A stretch of DNA of 64,000 nucleotides from positions 124,001-188,000 of the forward strand of contig CAJNDT010001225.1 in NCBI GenBank assembly GCA_905221615.1. The letters are read 5' to 3'. Positions 60,257 to 64,000 of the stretch are shown one piece after another (positions within the stretch are counted from its first letter, which is position 1; every line of letters starts with the position of its first letter). The notes under the pieces were generated by a model. The model ran no database searches. It was given only the letters and a program-made list of their open reading frames with translations, and was not told where the DNA came from. The DNA comes from Symbiodinium sp. CCMP2592 (taxonomy: Eukaryota; Sar; Dinophyceae; Suessiales; Symbiodiniaceae). Made by a program: the position numbers and the translations under genes.

Positions 60257-62996
60257 TGATATCAGGGGCGCCCCCTCAACCCAAGGCCCCACCCTCGGAG
60301 TTCAAGATCTGTAAGGGTTGCGGTTTAGAAGGCAGGGGTGTCCCAGCAACCCAAGGCCCGACCCTCGGAGTTCAAGATTTGTAAGAGTTCTGATTAAAAA
60401 ACCAGGGGCGTCCAAGGCCCCACCCCCGGAGTTCAAGCTCACTAAGATGGGCGCTCCATCAGTCCAAGTCCTCATCCTCGGAGTTCAACATCTGTCAAAG
60501 CTTTGATTTAAGAATCAGGGGTGCTCCATCAGTCCAAAGCTCCACCCTCGGAGTTCAAGGATCTGTAAGTGTTCTGACTTAAAAATCAGGGGCGCCCTGC
60601 TCCATCAGAGTCCAAGGCCCCACCCTCGGAGTTCAAGATCTGTAAGGGTTGTGATTTAGAAATCAGGGGCGCCCCGCTCCATCAGAGTCCAAGGCCCCAC
60701 CCTCGGAGTTCAAGATTTGAAAGAGTTCTGATTAAAACAACCAGGGGCGTCCGAGGCCCCACCCCCGGAGTTCAAGCTCACTAAGAGGCGGTGATCTGAA
60801 AATCATGGGTGCTCCATCAGTCCAGGGCCTCCTCCTCGGAGTTCAACATCTGTCAAAGCTTTGCTTTAAGAATCAGGGGTGCCCATCAGTCCAAAACCCC
60901 ACCCTCGGAGTTCAAGGATCTGTAAGGGTTCTGATTTAAAAATCAGGGGCGCCCCGCTCCATCAGAGTCCAAGGCCCCGGAGTTCAAGATCTGTAAGGGT
61001 TGTGATTTAGAAATCAGGGGCGCCCCGCCCCATCAGAGTCCAAGGCCCCACCCTCGGAGTTCAAGATCTGTAAGGGTTGTGATTTAGAAATCAGGGGTGC
61101 CCCATCAACCCAAGGCCCGACCCTCGGAGTTCAAGATTTGTAAGAGTTCTGAAGAAAAACCAGTGGCGTCCATGGCCCCACCCCCGGAGGACAAGCTCAC
61201 TAAGAGGCGGTGATCTGAAAATCATGGGCGCTCCATCAGTCCAAGTCCTCATCCTCGGAGTTCAACATCTGTCAAAGCTTTGATTTCAGAATCAGGGGTG
61301 CCCCATCAGTCCAAAGCTCCACCCTCGAAGTTCAAGGATCTGTAAGGGTTCTGATTTAAAAATCAGGGGCGCCCCGCTCCATCAGAGTCCAAGGCCCCAC
61401 CCTCGGAGTTCAAGATCTGTAAGGGTTGTGATTTAGAAATCAGGGGTGCCCCAGCAACCCAAGGCCCGACCCTCGGAGTTCAAGCTTTGAAAGAGTTCTC
61501 ATTAAAAAAAAACATGGGCGTCCGAGGCCCCACCCCCGGAGTTCAAGCTCACTAAGAGGCGGTGATCTGAAAATCATAGGCGCTCCATCAGTCCAGGGCC
61601 TCCTCCTCGGAGTTCAACATCTGTCAAAGCTTTGATTTCAGAATCAGGGGTGCCCCATCAGTCCAAAGCCCCACCCTCGGAGTTCAAGGATCTGTAAGGG
61701 TTCTGATTTAAAAATCAGGGGCGCCCCGCTCCATCAGAGTCCAAAGCCCCACCCTCGGAGTTCAAGATCTGTAAGGGTTGGGATTTAGAAATCAGGGGCG
61801 CCCCGCCCCATCAGAGTCCAAGGCCCCACCCTCGGAGTTCAAGATCTGTAAGGGTTGTGATTTAGAAATCAGGGGTGCCCCATCAACCCAAGGCCCGACC
61901 CGGAGTTCAAGATTTGAAAAAGTTCTGATTAAAACAACCAGGGGCGTCCGAGGCCCCACCCCCGGAGTTCAAGCTCACTAAGAGGCGGTGATCTGGGTGA
62001 TCTGAAAATCATGGGCGCTCCATCAGTCCAGGGCCTCCTCCTCGGAGTTCAACATCTGTCAAAGCTTTGATTTAAGAATCAGGGGTGCCCCATCAGTCCA
62101 AAGCCCCACACTCGGAGTTCAAGGATCTGTAAGGGTTCTGATTTAAAAATCAGGGGCGCCCCGCTCCATCAGAGTCCAAGGCCCCACCCTCGGAGTTCAA
62201 GGTTTGAAAGAGTTCTGATTAAAACAGCCAGGGGTGTCCGAGGCCCCACCCCCGGAGTTCAAGCTCACTAAGAGGCAGAGATCTGAAAATCATGGGCGCT
62301 CCATCAGTCCAGGGCCTCCTCCTCCTCTTCAACATTTGTCAAAGCTTTGATTTAAGAATCAGGGGTGCCCCATCAGTCCAAAGCCCCACCCTCGGAGTTC
62401 AAGGATCTGTAAGGGTTCTGATTTAAAAATCAGGGGCGCCCCGCTCCATCAGAGTCCAAGGCCCCACCCTCGGAGTTCAAGATCTGTAAGGGTTGGGATT
62501 TAGAAATCAGGGGCGCCCCGCCCCATTAGAGTCCAAGGCCCCACCCTCGGAGTTCAAGATCTGTAAGGGTTGTGATTTAGAAATCAGGGGTGCCCCATCA
62601 ACCCAAGGCCCGACCCTCGGAGTTCAAGATTTGTAAGAGTTCTGAAGAAAAACCAGTGGCGTCCAAGGCCCCACCCCCGGAGGACAAGCTCACTAAGAGG
62701 CGGTGATCTGAAAATCATGGGCACTCCTCCATCAGTCCAGGGCCTCCTCCTCGGAGTTCAACATCTGTCAAAGCTTTGATTTAAGAATCAGGGGTGCCCC
62801 ATCAGTCCAAAGCCCCACCCTCGGAGTTCAAGGATCTGTAAGGGTTCTGATTTAAAAATCAGGGGCGCCCCGCTCCATCAGAGTCCAAGGCCCCACCCTC
62901 GGAGTTCAAGATCTGTAAGGGTTGGGATTTAGAAATCAGGGGCGCCCCGCCCAATCAGAGTCCAAGGCCCCACCCTCGGAGTTCAAGATCTGTAAG
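60257..62996 (+). repeat. Satellite array of ~60-80 bp monomers with higher-order structure
   Basis: Every monomer carries CTCGGAGTTCAA, a variable GATCTGTAAGGGTT, a short palindrome such as CTGATTTAAAAATCAG or GATTTAGAAATC, then GGGGCGCCCC or GGGGTGCCCC and a CATCAG(A)GTCCAAGGCCCCA segment. A marker monomer, GAGGCGGTGATCTGAAAATC, recurs at about 60785, 61204, 61556, 61982, 62272 and 62697, giving blocks near 420 bp with some shortened to 290-350. No gene; open frames are repeat-derived. Confidence 0.95.
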
Positions 62997-63096
62997 NNNN
63001 NNNNNNNNNNNNNNNNNNNNNNNNNNNNNNNNNNNNNNNNNNNNNNNNNNNNNNNNNNNNNNNNNNNNNNNNNNNNNNNNNNNNNNNNNNNNNNNN
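62997..63096. other. Assembly gap (100 N)
   Basis: Exactly 100 N inside the satellite array. The round number suggests a placeholder of unknown true length, as expected when an array cannot be assembled. Confidence 0.99.
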
Positions 63097-63310
63097 AAAT
63101 CGGTAATACTGGTCCTTAGGGTTCCTGATGAGTAGCAAATTTAGAATTAGCAATACTTTTCCTTAGGTTTCCCTATTACTGTCAGTATAGCAGCATTAGT
63201 AATACTATTCCTTAGGGTCCTTTGTGTCAGTGTAGCAGAGTTAGATATACTTTTCCCTAGGGTTCCCCATGGTAAGTATAGCAGAATTAGTAACACTATT
63301 CCTTAGGGTT
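63097..63310 (+). repeat. Degenerate ~50-bp tandem repeat after the gap
   Basis: Five imperfect units around GTAATACTATTCCTTAGGGT followed by TCC and a variable stretch ending TATAGCAGAATTA. Unrelated in sequence to the satellite before the gap. Confidence 0.8.
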
Positions 63311-64000
63311 CCTTACTACAATTACAGCACATTCCTCAGACTTCCTTGTTATCGCTACATTACACTATGCCTCTTCGCCCGACACCTGGCCCAGATTGCT
63401 GGCTCACTGGGGCATTCCCGAGGACCGCTGGGGTTTCAGAGTTCGTTCAAACCCGCTTTTTTTTTCAGGGGGATTGAAGGTTTCAGCGCTTTGGGGTTTA
63501 GGTTTCAGCTATTGTGGGGGGATTGAATTTTAAGGTTTAGGGTGTATGGGGTTTCAATCCAGTGTGGCTGCGTGTCCTACATCGGCTGTTCAGGTGAACA
63601 AGGTCTTGCTAGGCTTATGGTGGAGGTTCGGGTCTGGAAACGGCGTAAACCATAACCTAGGGCCTATACCGCGCACCTCGGGAAAAAAGCAGAGGTTTCG
63701 ATTGGGAGCTTCGCATTGAGATCGAGTGCTCTCTCTTAGTTTTAGTCGCTGGCCCTCTGTTCTCTGTCTTCTCCCTATACCCCTGCTGAACCGGTCTTTG
63801 GCGCCGGGTTCCTCCAGCACGGCAGCCTCGATAATTGGCGGTAGTTCCGAAGCCCCGAACCTTAGTTTAGGGTGTCGGGTTTCATTGGTTCAGGGTTCAG
63901 GGGTTAGTATGAATGTTCAGGGTTTAGGGTTGAGGTTTCCTGCTGAAAAAAAGATCAAGGTGGTCTATAGGAGCCCTCTTCTAATCCAGAAGCGGCCCTA

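Noticed and set aside
59930-60292. Collagen-like open frame (GLSGLSGLPG) on the minus strand
   Set aside because: It is produced entirely by the 9-bp AAACCCGAT/GGT minisatellite; no signal peptide, flanking domain or coding context.
60257-62996. CRISPR-like appearance of regularly spaced repeats with palindromes
   Set aside because: Monomers are contiguous variants of one sequence with no unique spacers, no cas genes, and a eukaryotic context.
63269-63820. Open frames of 76-85 codons on both strands after the gap
   Set aside because: Both overlap tandem-repeat or telomere-like sequence, have no motif, and neither strand is clearly better.

Overview
The window is most likely nuclear DNA of a dinoflagellate, probably a core or symbiodiniacean-type genome. 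Four things point there. There is a degenerate copy of the dinoflagellate spliced leader at 24205-24220 and another at about 3938-3955. Several introns whose removal restores protein domains use GC-AG or GA-AG borders with a G after the acceptor. TTTAGGG/CCCTAAA telomere-type repeats are scattered everywhere. Genes are sparse and GC-rich, set in repeat-rich DNA. The species cannot be named from the sequence.

Layout. 2.0-3.6 kb (minus): a BMT5-like (DUF2431) methyltransferase and, 79 bases upstream, a four-finger CCCH plus RRM RNA-binding protein. 15.6-21.9 kb (minus): two tandem paralogues of an unrecognised multi-pass membrane protein with a charged C-terminal tail. 27.9-28.3 kb (plus): a short split exon pair. 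41.4-43.1 kb (minus): a ubiquitin-like plus ten-repeat RCC1-type protein. 56.6-59.4 kb (plus): a 5'-truncated, frameshifted non-LTR retrotransposon with reverse transcriptase and two zinc fingers; an RT relic lies at 29.5-29.9 kb and an RNase H relic at 49.1-49.5 kb. 60.0-63.3 kb: minisatellite and satellite DNA with a 100-N assembly gap. Between these are many short exon-like islands of unknown genes, given with low confidence.

The exceptional content is about two dozen families and roughly 90 copies of 80-120 bp terminal-inverted-repeat (TIR) elements. They fall into three groups by target-site duplication (TSD): (i) CT...AG ends with a 4-bp TSD; (ii) TGGG...CCCA ends with a 2-bp TSD; (iii) TA-flanked elements. 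Group (i) behaves as introners. In the RCC1 gene (twice), the CCCH-RRM gene, the second membrane paralogue and the 28-kb exon pair, the element is the whole body of an intron. The element supplies the acceptor AG, and the duplicated target, which begins with G in every genic case, supplies the donor dinucleotide (GC, GT or GA) and the G after the acceptor. Because the ends read CT...AG on both strands, splicing should not depend on orientation. Empty sites in paralogues and one nested insertion give internal controls.

All gene models are read by eye from one strand of genomic DNA. Functions come from recognisable motifs only, and small exons without motifs may be wrong.
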